Assembly: GCA_949358305.1 (NCBI GenBank)
Contig: OX442314.1
Span: forward strand, 15,245,060 to 15,309,059
DNA length: 64,000 bases
Source: Strigamia acuminata
Lineage: Eukaryota > Arthropoda > Chilopoda > Geophilomorpha > Linotaeniidae
Direction: 5' to 3'
Positions 48,945 through 61,024 of the stretch are shown piece after piece. The position numbers and the translations under genes are program-made. Each line of letters starts with the position of its first letter. The first letter of the stretch is position 1. The notes under the pieces are model-generated. The model was given only the letters and a program-made list of their open reading frames with translations. It searched no databases and had not been told where the DNA came from.

Positions 48945-49739
48945 ATGCTACTATCACGGACACAAGGCTACTTGAATATAAATACTATAAGGTTGCGCCA
49001 CTTGGGAAGAAACGCACCGATCTGCGCACAACGTCACTATCGGGTCAGTGCTATCATAATGGTGCTACAATATTTGCTATTTCATCCCGAACGCGCCATC
49101 TATTGGAAAAATTATTCATTTATTTGGGCTAAACAGCAGAACTGTCACAAAACAATTAAACACTTCTCGATGCCTATTGCGGCCATCTTTGTTGCTGCTC
49201 GCCGCCCCTTCGCAGCCATCTTCGTTGCTGCTCGTCGTCATCCGTTGGCGCCCTTTCTCAGCCATCTTTGCAGCTGCTTGTGGTGGACCATCGTCGGAAT
49301 GGCTGCTGCTCGTTACTGCCCCTTCGCCGCCACCCGGTTTGCTTCTGCATTCGAGCTGACTTTCCGTTGCTCATCGCCACATCTGCGTTGGCTGCTCGCA
49401 GTGTTTACCAAGTTGTGGTGGTCTGCCACTGTTGCATCACTGGCTGCTCACCATCTGGTACTGATCAATCAGGAACAGATTCCTTGCTGCCTCTACCGGG
49501 GATTTTTTTCGCTTTTATACGTCGAACTTTGCTTTCCAGAAGGCGGCGGGCCGCTGAAGACGGCATCAATCGGTTACACCACTTTGAATTTGAACACAAA
49601 TCAAATTAATATAAATTCATCATCATTGGCATCTTCACTTTTTACCTCTTCCCCAAATTCGGCAAACATTTCCCCAGGCAAAAAGCCTATCTTATTTTCC
49701 TCACCACGTTCACCGATTCCATGTAATTCACCTGCTTAA
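48945..49739 (+). CDS. Long orphan ORF in a GC-rich island, doubtful
   Basis: A 264-codon open frame in a region otherwise full of stops. The product shows no domain I know. Its middle is made of degenerate AAIFVAARR-type repeats that mirror the DNA tandem repeats, and the last third is Ser/Asn/Pro-rich (SSSLASSLFTSSPNSANIS). No splice sites, signal peptide or homologue is apparent. The open frame may simply follow from the GC-rich, repeat composition. I list it so it can be checked, not as a gene I believe in. Confidence 0.2.
   Translation: MLLSRTQGYLNINTIRLRHLGRNAPICAQRHYRVSAIIMVLQYLLFHPERAIYWKNYSFIWAKQQNCHKTIKHFSMPIAAIFVAARRPFAAIFVAARRHPLAPFLSHLCSCLWWTIVGMAAARYCPFAATRFASAFELTFRCSSPHLRWLLAVFTKLWWSATVASLAAHHLVLINQEQIPCCLYRGFFSLLYVELCFPEGGGPLKTASIGYTTLNLNTNQININSSSLASSLFTSSPNSANISPGKKPILFSSPRSPIPCNSPA
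49092..49106 (-). promoter_or_regulatory. CTCF-like motif
   Basis: The minus strand reads CCAATAGATGGCGCG, matching CCASYAGRKGGCR with one mismatch. It sits at the edge of the GC-rich island. Confidence 0.4.
49175..49330 (+). repeat. Degenerate tandem repeats containing GCCATCTT (Pho/YY1-like) cores
   Basis: Units of roughly 36-45 bp begin GCGGCCATCTTTGTTGCTGC, GCAGCCATCTTCGTTGCTGC and CAGCCATCTTTGCAGCTGC; a fourth part-unit is GGCTGCTGCTCG near 49302. On the minus strand each has AAGATGGC, the YY1/Pho core. Confidence 0.6.
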
Positions 49740-50916
49740 TTATCTTCATCACCATCATCACCTCTAACTAAATCTCCACCTGCAGGACCATCGGCAACTT
49801 TGGCTCTCTGGAGGCGCCAACACCTGCAAGGCCAGTGTGAACCAGCAATGGCCCCAGCGACAGTGGACCCAGTTGTCCTCTCACACAAGCTGGCTAAAGC
49901 ATTTTGCACCTCCTTACCTCAAGGATCTTCGCTCCTGATTTTCAAATGTGCAATAATATAACCTATGCAAACAATAATCTTGCCTTTCACTGTTGTAAAC
50001 AATGTCCTGGGTGTCAGGGAACAAACCTGACAACCAGGACCTGAATAGATTAGTCTTAAATTAGTCTTGATTCAAAATCTAAGAGTTGACAATTTTATTT
50101 TATTTTGCTCCCTCATTATGCCTTTCAAATCTGCAAGACAAACCCATGTCAATACCATTATTGTCCAGACAAGCCATACTATTCAGTACAGCTTTTCCTT
50201 CACAAGATTATCAAGTTATGTGAATATGTTGGAACATTCTAAGAATTCCACAAAAAAGAAACAAAATCTTAAATATAATTTCTTTAACTTAGGACAAGAG
50301 TGACCAACAAGTGAAATTTAATAAGACAAATTAAAAGACAAAGTAAATAAACAGGAACTGTTTAACTTTATGCATAAAACGGAATAGAAATTAGCTTGTC
50401 AAGTCAGGGAAGGAGGTCGGGGAACATTTTGAGAGTTTGCAAGATGAGAACTGAAGTGCAGGTGAGAAAACAGATTTTGCAACATTGGCTGCCCTGCAGT
50501 ACACATTTGAAGGGGGTTGCGTCCCACAGGCATTTGGCCTGATGGGGTAGACATATTGAAATCATTCGTTGATCAGCTTTGTCTGACAGTCACGTGTCGG
50601 TGGAAAAAGCGCTGAACAAGTTCTAGCTTGCAGTGAAGAGCATGGAATGTCATGATGACTGTTGTGACCAACCAACAAACAACCAACAAACCACGGGGGA
50701 AAAAAGCCCGAAAATACTTCAAAGATTTAGTAGTAAAACACTGGAAATCAAATTTTAAAAAAATTAAAAAAGAAATTCAATGGAAACAAAAAATCATGCA
50801 ATCCTAGTTGAGTATAGGTCACAATGTGCAATAAGAAGCACACATGCAAGTCAATTCGTGAGAGAGCAATACGAGACCTCTGCTGTGATGTCACCACGGG
50901 ACATCACAGGAGGTCG

Positions 50917-51095
50917 GGTCATTTCGTCGCCGTTCGTTTCGTAGCCTGATGGGCCAAAAATAGCGACGAAACGTGTGGGCGACAAAATAACCTGACAACA
51001 AACTGATTCCACAACACAAAAGAAACAGAAAACATGATCATTTCGGCGCCAATTTAAGCGACGAAATGATCGGCGACGAAACATGGGCGACGTAA
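50917..51095. repeat. Inverted cgacgaaa-motif element, MITE-like
   Basis: TCATTTCGTCGCCG and GTTTCGTAGC on the left (50917-50945), plus GCGACGAAACGTGTGGGCGAC (50962-50983), oppose GCGACGAAATGATCGGCGACG and AAACATGGGCGACG on the right (51057-51092). The arms share the same 12-bp core (TCATTTCGTCGC). Ends and target duplications were not found. Confidence 0.4.
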
Positions 51096-51394
51096 TGATT
51101 GAACTCCCATCACAGTTCTATAAATATGTCTTACATTGTGTATGAGTACAATGCAGGGTTTAGTTTGTATTATTAAGTTGATTATAGATGGCCAATTATT
51201 ATTGTTGTAAAAAGGAATGACTAAAAATGCATTCTGAAAATGTAAAAATTTACTGAGAAATATACAGGATTGTTATTTTTTTGCAAGACTGGATTTATCA
51301 TTCAAAACACAGCCAAGATCCCACTCAAAATCCTCACAATTAGCATAAAAAGCAGAAGCCTAGCTAAAGATACTAAAACAGTCAAAGAAAAAAG

Positions 51395-51454
51395 AATCAA
51401 ATCAGGCAAACCCAATTTACGAGGGACTAGATCGAGACAATACGGGACCTATAG
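51395..51454 (+). repeat. Dispersed repeat, copy 1 (60 bp)
   Basis: Begins AATCAAATCAGGCAAACCCA and ends ACGGGACCTATAG. The same sequence, 12 bp shorter in the middle, is found at 52267-52314 inside a BTB-Kelch intron. Confidence 0.85.
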
Positions 51455-51592
51455 ATATAAAATAAGTCTTCATAGATGTCAGAGAATTAAATACAAAAGC
51501 ATAAACCATACCCAAAGATATTTTTATTTTTTAATTTGAATTTTTTTAATGATAATTTGACATCACAACTTTCCCCTTTGTACACAGCACTT

Positions 51593-54420
51593 CTAGTTCA
51601 TGTTTTTAATATTAATACGCCCAATAAAAGCTTCAGCCAAGGTGAAATCGGATCGATGAGGTGGTGGATTTGTTTGCTGACTAGGTACATTTGATTGGTC
51701 TTTTCGCTTCTCAGCATACTCTCTCTTTTCACTTGATGCAATTGTATTGACAAATACTCCTCCTTTCCTTTCAAATGAATTGACATGTGTAAACCCTTAG
51801 AAAAAAATGATAGTATAATTTATACAACACACATTCTATTCAAAATCAAATTATTACGTATCGATACAGCACCGATTTAGCGCCACAGCGGCAAATAAAT
51901 TATTTGTATGCTCTAGAGTGGGCTGAATTAACAAAGGGGCGCACAAATAAAATCGCACAGATAGCCTGTTTCTGCTTTCTCTGAAGAACTTAATCTGTTC
52001 AAAATTATATTTCAATTTTTTTTTCAAGACTTAAATCCTCTTGGGCGCTGTTGGGTCAGTTTAGAAGGCAAAGAGAGGAAGGTTATTTGACCCTGCGTTT
52101 GCAGAGGTCGGACCCTAATTGGAGGATTTTACCACTTTGACCCCGAGTTGCTTTCACTGCAACACATAGTACTTTTTTCTCTTTCTCTTAATTTGATGCT
52201 GAAACAAGAGTTGTGTCGTGTAACTGGAATTCTAACTTTTTAAGTTTCACCATTCTAAAATGTAACAATCAAATCAGGCAAACCCAATTTACCGAGACGA
52301 TACGGGACCTATAGTCTGCGCCCGGTATTTTGATGCTAAAATCAAACCAAATAATCCCCATCACATATAAATACAACAATTACATGATTTTTAGAAATAA
52401 TAACTGGCACTATTCACTCAAGCACAATACACAACTTTTGGTGTTCAAAAAAAAAGAAATTTTGTTTTTGGATTTAGCATAAAGATACCGGGCACAGAGT
52501 GTAGAAATGTATATAAGCTTATGTATAACAAAAACCTTTAATAAGATTTGTAGATATTTGTCTAGGAAAAGCATCTCGTTTTTCGTTCTCCACTTTAACG
52601 TCCTGATTAGGTGGTAGAGAATTACCCGTGTTCCCTTTTTCATCTAGAAATCAAATAAATACATAAAAATTATTCCTGCTATTTTTATTTAGCAATAAAC
52701 AAACTTACTGGTACTTCCAAATAGATTCGTAGCATCATTGAAATTAAAACTTGGTATTTTAATTGGTGGTAATGGTGCGATACCATTGTTGGCGTCCTCG
52801 TTGTAAGTCCATTGCTTGCCCTTTGAATCGACCATGAGTAATTTAAATGCCATTGGAAAGCCTAATTCCTCAACACGCATTAACCTAACGTCGAGTAAAG
52901 GACATTTAGATGAGAGTCTTTTCTGGCCTAATTTGCGATCTGATGACATGATCGATTGAAGATCCAGAATTTGCAGAACATCGGGCTCCCGCAATTGATA
53001 CACATACAAACGGCCTTTCACTTCATTCAGATAAAACACCACATTGCTGTAGATCTTATCAGTAAGCAAAAAATTTTCAATCAAATCCCACTCGTTGGTT
53101 TCGAATTTAAACCTTTGTATTAATAAGTTGTTGCTTATAACATAAAGGTGTCCATGAGCACAAAAAATGTTCGGGCATACAATGTCTTTAAGCGGAGCCG
53201 GTAAAGTGATCCAGGATTCCTCGTTGGACTTAAGGTCATATTTTTCCAATCCATTCTTCGAAATAAAGTATAAATTTTCTTCAGTTGCTACCGATTTTCC
53301 ATTTCTATCAAAACTTGATAATTTACATTTGATGTCGAAAACAGACTCACTTTCGATGTTGAAAATTGTGATTGATGTTTCCGTGATGGAATAAATGTAT
53401 TGTTGCCAATTGCAAATACTCCTACTTTCTTCGCTGAACGTTTTGGGTAATTGACGGAGACAAGTGAGCCACGAGTTGGTGGTAGGATTCAATAATCGCA
53501 ATGACAAATTTGTACGATGATGTGTTGTTTTCAGATCGTCCAAGAACACCAACACTTCATCCCGCTTCCACAATTTTTTAAAGAGTGGTTTAATCACAAT
53601 GTTGGTAAGACTCGGTTCTTCTTCGGCCAAGTTGATAAGCCAAGGCAAAGACAACTTGTTGATATCGATCAATGAAATTAACTCCGGCAGAAATGGCGCG
53701 CGAGTATTTGTAAATTTAATCCACTTCATAACACCTCTCGTGAGTTGATCTGTGGAAATAGTTTGCCATAAGGACCCTTGATGCATGCATTCTAGAATTG
53801 AGATGAGTCTATCTCGAGATAAATTAAGAAACTCGTGGTGTTCAATCACATTGCCAAAACTATGCACCACGCGCTTCACGAATTGATTTATGCAGTCGTT
53901 TTTGCAGTGCAGCTGAACCAGGTCCCAATCATTCAAAAATTTAGAACACTCGAAATTATTTATGATAATATCGAACACTATTTGAGTAATTTGAGCCATT
54001 TCCAACAGATCAGCAGCAGCCAGCAACTCTGCTTTATCTTCAACCTCTATGTCAATTTTTGTTGAATACACAAAATTCAACAAAAACATGACAGCTTTTG
54101 GTGAACATTTCTGGTTCGTTGGGACAATTGTAAACTCATTTCCCGTCTCTTTCTCGAATAATTTTTTGAAATATGAACTACTTGCAGCAAGCATAACTTT
54201 GTGTCCAGAAAAAGTCATATCACCGCAGCGGACTGTTACATCACTCAGGAAATTCTCTTTCCATAGATTTTCCATAGCCGTGTAGAAATTACGTTTTTGG
54301 ATATTGTCCTGGAACTATCCCAAAATAAAAATAAAAATAAAAATTTGTGGTAAAAGTTACAAAGTTTGAAAAATAAGTAGAGACACTCACCGACCACATG
54401 CTTAACAACGCCCGAGACAT
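51593..54420 (-). CDS. BTB-BACK-Kelch protein (KLHL type, divergent Kelch part)
   Basis: KLHL proteins are substrate adaptors for Cullin-3 ubiquitin ligases. Four exons: 54420-54391, 54308-52709, 52643-52536 and 51795-51593, giving 646 residues. Exon 1 encodes only MSRALLSMWS and splices in phase 0 to DNIQKRNFYTAMENLWKEN. The BTB domain follows (FLSDVTVRCGDMTFSGHKVM, then LAASSSYFKKLFE and LLNFVYSTKIDIE). The BACK region has NDWDLVQLHCKNDC, FLNLSRDRLISIL and GVMKWIKFTNTRAPFLPELI. The C-terminal half has beta-propeller-like blades (ENLYFISKNGLEKYDLKSNEESW) but lacks the usual double-glycine Kelch signature, so the propeller is degenerate. The last two exons add about 100 polar residues without a domain. 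The start at 54275 used by a single-exon reading would cut the BTB N-terminus, so 54420 is preferred. Exact KLHL orthologue unknown. Confidence 0.87.
52267..52314 (+). repeat. Dispersed repeat, copy 2 (48 bp) in BTB-Kelch intron
   Basis: AATCAAATCAGGCAAACCCA followed by ATTTACCGAGACGATACGGG and ACCTATAG. Matches 51395-51454 with a 12-bp gap. It lies in the 740-bp last intron, much longer than the gene's other introns. Confidence 0.85.
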
Positions 54421-56660
54421 TTTCTTTACTTTCGGTTTGTCGATCCACGTGACTAATGAGTAATGTGACCTTGCAGTTACTTAAATGTTTGGGTTCAAAA
54501 CATCTAAATTCACTATCTTTTTTCAAATATTCGGAAAAATAAAATTTAGCTGAGAAATTACAGCGATTTATTTGTATGGTTTCTTTACGCTAAGTGAATT
54601 TGAGAAGTTGATTTAGCTGACGTCATAAAGTGTTAATCTTTTCCGTAAATACCAATCAGCAGAAAGGTAAACGAAGCTCGCTAATCACAATTAATGAATA
54701 TAATTTTATTTTTATTTTTTCTCTCTTAATTGACTGTGATGTATCACCACACTTACAGCAGTCATGAGGAGATTTCAAAAATAATTGATTATTGGATCAC
54801 TGTGCCATCTGTTGCTCCTGTCTGGCTTTAAAAACTATTGTATGGCTGATTCATGGTTTTCTCTCAATTCAAACCTCTTTAATCTGAAGTGTCTTTTTTT
54901 TCGAAATCAATTTCTATTTTTTAACGTTTCTGGAACATGTGTTTCATAAATGTTCTTTAAATTGTTGATGCAGTCAGGCAGTGCCACAGTTCCATTTACC
55001 CAACTAGCTGTCACCTTTTAATCTCATCTCTAAACGAATTTCTAATCCAGACTGTTGAATTGGGAATTAATCGTATTTCTTTTTGTAGTGAAGTTTACAT
55101 TCTTACCGCTCCAATTCTAAAGATTTCATTGAAAAATAAAATTTTAGATACACATTATCATACGAAATACAACTGTGATTTCAGACAATCCACAAATGAC
55201 GTCTTTTTCTATTCTCAGAAAAAACTGTGTGGAATTGCGCAAGAAAATAACACCCCTTTGCTTCCCAGCCAATGATAACCACTTTTGTTGCTTAGCTACG
55301 CAAATGAAAGTTCAAAATGAACTGATAATAATTACAACACTTATTTATTTGAAGATTATAATGTTCAACATTAATGATTTGAACTTTAAAATTTGATTTT
55401 ACAAACTATACTTGCTACAACTTGTTGTATAATCTAATTGGCAAAAAAAGAATAAAATTCCTCCCTCACTTTCTCTGGGGATTTGTTTTTATTCCTTGCA
55501 GCAACCAGCAAAAGAATAATTAAATAACAAAACTCCTTAATTAAAGAGGTTAATAGATGAGCGCAACAAGTCTTTGTGAAAGGAAACTGAACAAGTTGGT
55601 TCTTTAACAAATGTAATTCTCTTTTTATTAAATAAATAAATGAATAAATAAAATAAACCAATCAATTTCAAATGCTTACGATATAAATTCAATGTAAGCG
55701 GCGAAATATTTCAAGAATGTTTGCCCTTTTGCTGCAACTATTTGATAGTAAAAAATAAATAAACAAGTCAAGTAAATATAAAGTTGTTTATTGCAACTAT
55801 ATTATTCGAAAATTTCATACTCTTTTATTAAAAGATTAATAAATGTTTTTGAATGATTAGGGTTGGTAAGACCAATTGAATTACAAACTGAGTGACAATT
55901 AATACACGTGTTTGAATTGTGACACAGCTGCAGCCAGTTTCATGTGTATAAATGATTGATCAAAACCACACATGCACGTTTCCGATTATACTATTTGTTA
56001 AATTCGTTATGTTATAAAATTTATACGTGATGAACGTGAAATGTCAAATGGAATTGTCTCTTGACGTAGTTCGGGAAATAGTTGTTTAGACACAGGTGCT
56101 CATCAGTTTTAAGATGATAATAAACCTGAGGTTAGTTTATTATGAGTGGAATTATAGCAATTTTCAACAGTAGTAAAGATCATCCAAGATAATCTCTTCG
56201 AGACACGTTTATGCAGAAAAAAGTAAGTCTCGTTCTTAGATTCAAATGTTAAATGTAATCCCTAACTGTAATGAAATTCAGCTTTGACGATAAACAAAAT
56301 TTTTAATTTTTAAAACGCCTATTTCATATGCAAAAAAAAAAAAAAAGGATAAAAGAAATTAATGAATTAAAAAATATTCTTATGAATTTTAAATCCCACA
56401 ATAAGTTCGTTTTTTTCTTACTCTCTTTTACCTATCGGAAAACGCCAACCAAATAAATCCTTTTGTAGATAAATAAAACAATCGTATCGTATTAGGATGC
56501 AAAAAAAAACATGGTTTCTTTTTATGAAAAAATGTAATGATGTGCTTACATGATTTTCCCATTTCAATTTCAGAACTGAAATTTCTTCTGATGCACATGC
56601 GCAATGCTGTCCCGCCTATAGTACGAAGCATCAGGCCAATGGGCCGCTAAAGCCAAGGCG
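54421..56660. other. Intergenic between BTB-Kelch (-) and DH44 (+) promoters
   Basis: Divergent genes across about 2.2 kb. A TGACGTCA (54617-54624) lies 197 bp upstream of the BTB-Kelch start. A near X-box (GTTGCTTAGCTAC) is at 55287-55299. Otherwise AT-rich; no coding sequence seen. Confidence 0.5.
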
Positions 56661-56662
56661 GC

Positions 56663-56764
56663 TTTATATGTGGCACGAGGTGCGCGTTCATCTCATGTTG
56701 GCTGCTGACTCTCAACATCACCTGTCGCTTCGTCTCCTGATCTAAATCATTTATCCAAATTCAG
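56663..56764 (+). promoter_or_regulatory. DH44 TATA promoter and noncoding first exon
   Basis: TTTATATG at 56663-56670 is a TATA box. An initiator-like TTCATCTC follows about 25-30 bp on (about 56688). The short GC-richer exon ends in ATTCAG|GTAAGA, a consensus donor at 56765. The matching acceptor is TTACAG at 61016-61021, three bases before the DH44 ATG. The link between exon and coding exon is inferred. Confidence 0.6.
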
Positions 56765-59700
56765 GTAAGATTATTACAAAAGTAGACTGAATTTTTAAAT
56801 TCTCTTAAGATTGTTTTTTTTTAAAAAAGACACAATTTTTTATTTTATTTTTCATTCCATTCAATGGAATGATGAGCAGCAGTTTGGTTAATCATTTTGT
56901 TGTTTCATTAGGGAATTTAATTGCAAAATCCAAATAACTGATGAGGAAATTGTCTTGTTTTCATTAAGGCTTAATTGTAATTCTGTGCTTTGCCTTTTCC
57001 CTTTTCCTGTATAAACTTATCACTTTCCATACACTTTTTTCTGGTATAAAAAGTCTTATTCTCATATAAGTTTATAGTAAGAATATATTGCTTACTTAAT
57101 TTGATAATTTCATTATCGGTATGGTATGAGTAGAAACATGTTTTGATCAGATATTTCATTGAAAATGGTCAATTGGAGAATCTTCCGGCATGCGCAAGAT
57201 TTGTCTTTCAAGTTCCAGTCGCTTCTGGCCTTCGACATTTGTAAAAATTTTATATTTCCTGTTTAGATGCATTTACCATGAATGGTATAAAGATAAAGTG
57301 AAGGGAAAGGAAAGTTATTTCTTAATTTGAGAAATAGTTTGATCTACACAACTGTGAACAATTTTTATTTAAACTAGTTAGCATACCAGCAATGTAATAA
57401 TAAAGCAGACATACTTTTTTGGTAATAGCCATTAAAAAAATTTTTTTAGTCAAATTATTTAACAAGGCTTATTAATAATTTAATAAATATATCATTTAAT
57501 ATAAATGATAAATAAATTGCAAATTTTATACAAATTAACAAAAAAGATAAAATCAGCTTAAAAAATTGAATATGGATCAATCAATTTTTAAAAATGATTG
57601 TTATTATAATTATTTCCACTGAAAATCAATAAAAATAGTAATAAATGCGAAAATAAATGTCTGTATAGTTTGCATGTATCGGAGTAAATCTGTACAGCAG
57701 CAATGCTAAGGGGCAGCACACTTAGATTCTATAGAAAGAAAAAGAAAGGAATTTTTACAAGCAACTTTTTTGAACACAGTTAGATCTCAGTCAAAGTTTG
57801 TGAAGTTGCGTAAAACTTTTATTGCGTAGACAATTATTGATTCAGACCATCAGCAGGATTGAATTTGATCTGATATTGGAAGCGGATTCCTTTAATTGCT
57901 TGCTTTTATTGTGTCAAATGCACTGAAATCAAGTCTGTTAGTTGCACATGTTCCGTTCCCGCAGTGTGCTAGAAAAACATTCTTTTGACGTTTTACTCCA
58001 CTTGTCTCGATATTAATAAAAGATACCTCTTTTTTAAAAATCATTTTCAGATTTCATTTGAAATCGACAAGCATAAATTTATAAGCGGATTACTTAAAAG
58101 TAGAATTTACAATAGAATAGCATAATCCCTTATTTTAAACTTAAAAATACAAATTTGTTTTAATTCGGTGTATTTATCTACGACTGGATCAATATAAGTA
58201 ATTGAATAAAATCAAAAACCATACGCATGTTTCCAATTTCACTTGGAATTAATTTTTTACCTCCTATGGTTAGACCTCACAAATAACAGATTAAAGTTTC
58301 TTTTCACGAATGTTTTTCTTGTAATGACTAAACAAAAGATGGGATGAGAAAGTAATTGTGGAAACGTCACGCGCAAAAGTTTTAACCATCTTGCATGTTC
58401 CAGAATAAACATGTAATAATAGATGTGTCAAGTGAATATAGCATCATAACTTGATTATGAAAGGGCAAGTGAAGCGCATCTTTGGCCACAAGAGCACGTT
58501 CCATCCAAAGGGAGCGAAAGAAAGAAAGAAATAAAGTCATAGTGACTCAACAGTTAGTATGGGATTAGATCCATCTAAACATTTTTGTATGATGTTTATT
58601 TTGTCTTTCAAAAGATATTGCAACATAAGTAATTACATACAAATTCAAAAATATAGAATATAATGAACATTTCTTTTTTTTTAAATCCAATTTTTATGAA
58701 ATTTCGTACAAAACAAAATCGGATATTGGATTTTTTGAGAATAATTAGTTTTTCTTATTTTTGAAAAGAATGACGTCAGTCGTCAGTTTCTGCTCTTGAA
58801 TATTGAATAGCGTGAGAGTCATTTCTCAAGTTGTTGATAGTAATTTTGAAGCAATAGTGCAATTATATAAAGATTAGTTTAAAAACCTACATTTATCTTA
58901 TCAGCCAAAGATGTATTTCACTTCAACTTTGATGAATTGAAAGTTTTAAGTTTCTTACAAATTATCGAACAGCTGCTGTTGTTCTTCATTTGTCATGTGA
59001 ACGGTTAATCATTTGTTTTTCCATCCTCTTCAATCGACGCTTTTACTGACAAAAATATTGATTAGATTCCCCTAAGACATTTATAAAGTGGATTGCTTCT
59101 CTGTTTTCGCGTTGAGGGACACAAACATTTCGCACAGAAGGAATAAAAAGAAAAGCAAATATGCCGTACATACATCCCACGCATTAAATTGCACAACTTT
59201 TGTGTTTCTGTTTGATTGATCCAGAATGATCTGTAAAGATTTAAAATTTTTCTTTTGAAATTCTGTTTTGAAGTTGCCTTTTTGGGTAGGATTTGTTCAG
59301 CAACTCTGAGAGATTTATGTTGTGCTTTGTCTGAGTATACTACAACACTTTCGTAGTTCGTACCTGTAATGGACGTGAGTGGCATTTAGAGTAGGTATCA
59401 CTGAGCAGGTCTATTTTTCTCCATGTTAAATTGCTTTAAGAAGAAAACGATGTGTGCGGGTAATTGACCTCACATTGCTTAATCATTATCTCTTAAGAAG
59501 TCTCACTAAATTGCCAGAAAAACTTTTCTTACCTTTTTTTTTTACTCAATCTCGATCCCTTTTAAATGTCCCTTTGGAGTTCCGAGAGTGAAGAAAGTTT
59601 CTTCTTGTCAAATGGTTAGATCTTTCTCGCTAAATGTATAATCGTGAGATATTGGTCCCAAACCGCAAATATAAGACACGCAATATGTTCTCTTTTTTAG

Positions 59701-61021
59701 CAATAAATAAAAATAAAAAAAAGAATTCTTTACGATGAAATACGTCCTGACAAAGGTATATATATATTTGTTATTTTTATCAACACAAACACCAAACTAT
59801 ACACTCGTGTTTTCTGCTGAAATAAAATAATGGTTTTCTAAGTTAAAGGTTAAGTGATAACCATTAATTTATAGCATTGTTGCGCATTTTGATTCTTTTA
59901 TTTGTTATTTTTAAAAATGTTTTGCCCTAATACTCTGGTAAAATAAGAATTTTTAATGTAATAAAACCTGCATAAACCAAATAATGGATTGAACATTAGA
60001 GCACCTCAATGATTGTTTTTGTTAGAAAACGGATATATCAATGAAGAAACGGGTTATTAAGTTACTAATTGATCCTATTATTAGCTTTCCTGCCTTGCAC
60101 ATTTTATATACTATAATGCCAAGAAATATCTGTGAAAAACGGACGTGTAAACTAAGTAAATTTACTGAAACCCAACAGAAAATTTCTGTAAAAAATACTA
60201 ATTCTGTCTGCTCCATTTTCTGTAAAATCTAATGACAGGCATTGACCATCTCAAATATTGAATTTGGAGTAAAAGGAATGGTTATTTCTATAATTTGTGA
60301 AGAGAGGTAATTCCGTTTCTGAACGCAATTATATGGTAAATGATATTTACCGTTATTATATGGTAAATATGATATTTACCGTTCACAACGAATGGAAATT
60401 ATTCAGTAAATGTACAGAAGATTTTTTTTTTCAAACTTCAATATCAACAGTTAAATTTTTACCGTAATTCACCTGTAAATGAACTAAAACAATTTACTGT
60501 GTAGATTCCAGCTTCTCACTAACATCTTTTTGTGACAATAGCCGTTTGAAAAAAATGCAGTTTTTGGACTTAAAAATTGATTTACTCATTTTAATTTATA
60601 CGGAGTAACTTATAAAATACGTTTCTTTTTAACAAAAGTCTTCATGAAAGGCATAAAATTCACTTTTAAGAAAGAAATGAACCTTTTTGCCGCCTGACAA
60701 ATCTGACGTTCGAGTCAATGTTTCAGTGGCCCGGCCGGGAATCTACGACCAACACGGCATATTTGTATGGAATGGAAACAACATAACACACTACACTGCC
60801 TTCTTCTTGACCCTATGCGAGCATAGCAGAGACCCGGGTGTGGATGCCCAAATTAATATTGTTCAACAATTCGTCTTTTCTCTTGAAAAACGTTATTAAC
60901 GTGCACACTATTTTCAATTTCTAAACAATTGTTGCTAATTCCGTTGCATTTTGATCTTTTAAAATTGGTATTAGTATTGGTTAAACTATAATTGAGTCTT
61001 TTAAAAATAATTTAATTACAG
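56765..61021 (+). other. Large 5' UTR intron of the DH44 gene
   Basis: A 4.26 kb intron between the noncoding first exon and the coding exon, far longer than other introns here. It includes a CRE (58771-58778), a GAAA microsatellite (about 58515-58535) and tandem palindromes at 60329-60383. ORFs inside it (59062-59385 minus, 60687-60899 plus) show no recognisable features. Confidence 0.5.
60329..60383. repeat. Tandem palindromes with paired forkhead-like cores
   Basis: Two adjacent units, 60329-60354 and 60356-60383, each contain GGTAAAT...ATTTACC: GGTAAATGATATTTACC and GGTAAATATGATATTTACC. GTAAATA/TATTTAC is a forkhead-type core. A related palindrome AGTAAATTTACT lies at about 60157. Confidence 0.75.
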
Positions 61022-61024
61022 AAT

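Larger units (their letters stand above)
48254..51592. other. Repeat-rich intergenic block
   Basis: No established gene. The first 650 bp probably hold the M13 promoter. At 49090-49740 is a GC-rich island with degenerate tandem repeats and a long ORF (separate entry). From 50500 to 51100 there are GC-richer, repeat-like sequences with inverted cgacgaaa motifs. At 51395-51454 lies one copy of a dispersed repeat. Decayed mobile elements are the simplest explanation, but no transposase or reverse transcriptase remnant was recognised. Confidence 0.5.

Noticed and set aside
59062-59385. Minus-strand ORF of 107 codons inside the DH44 intron
   Set aside because: No domain, no splice signals, composition like flanking noncoding DNA.
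60687-60899. Plus-strand ORF of 70 codons close to the DH44 coding exon
   Set aside because: Slightly GC-richer than flanks, but no acceptor/donor pair links it to DH44 and no peptide-processing sites are seen. Could be an element fragment.
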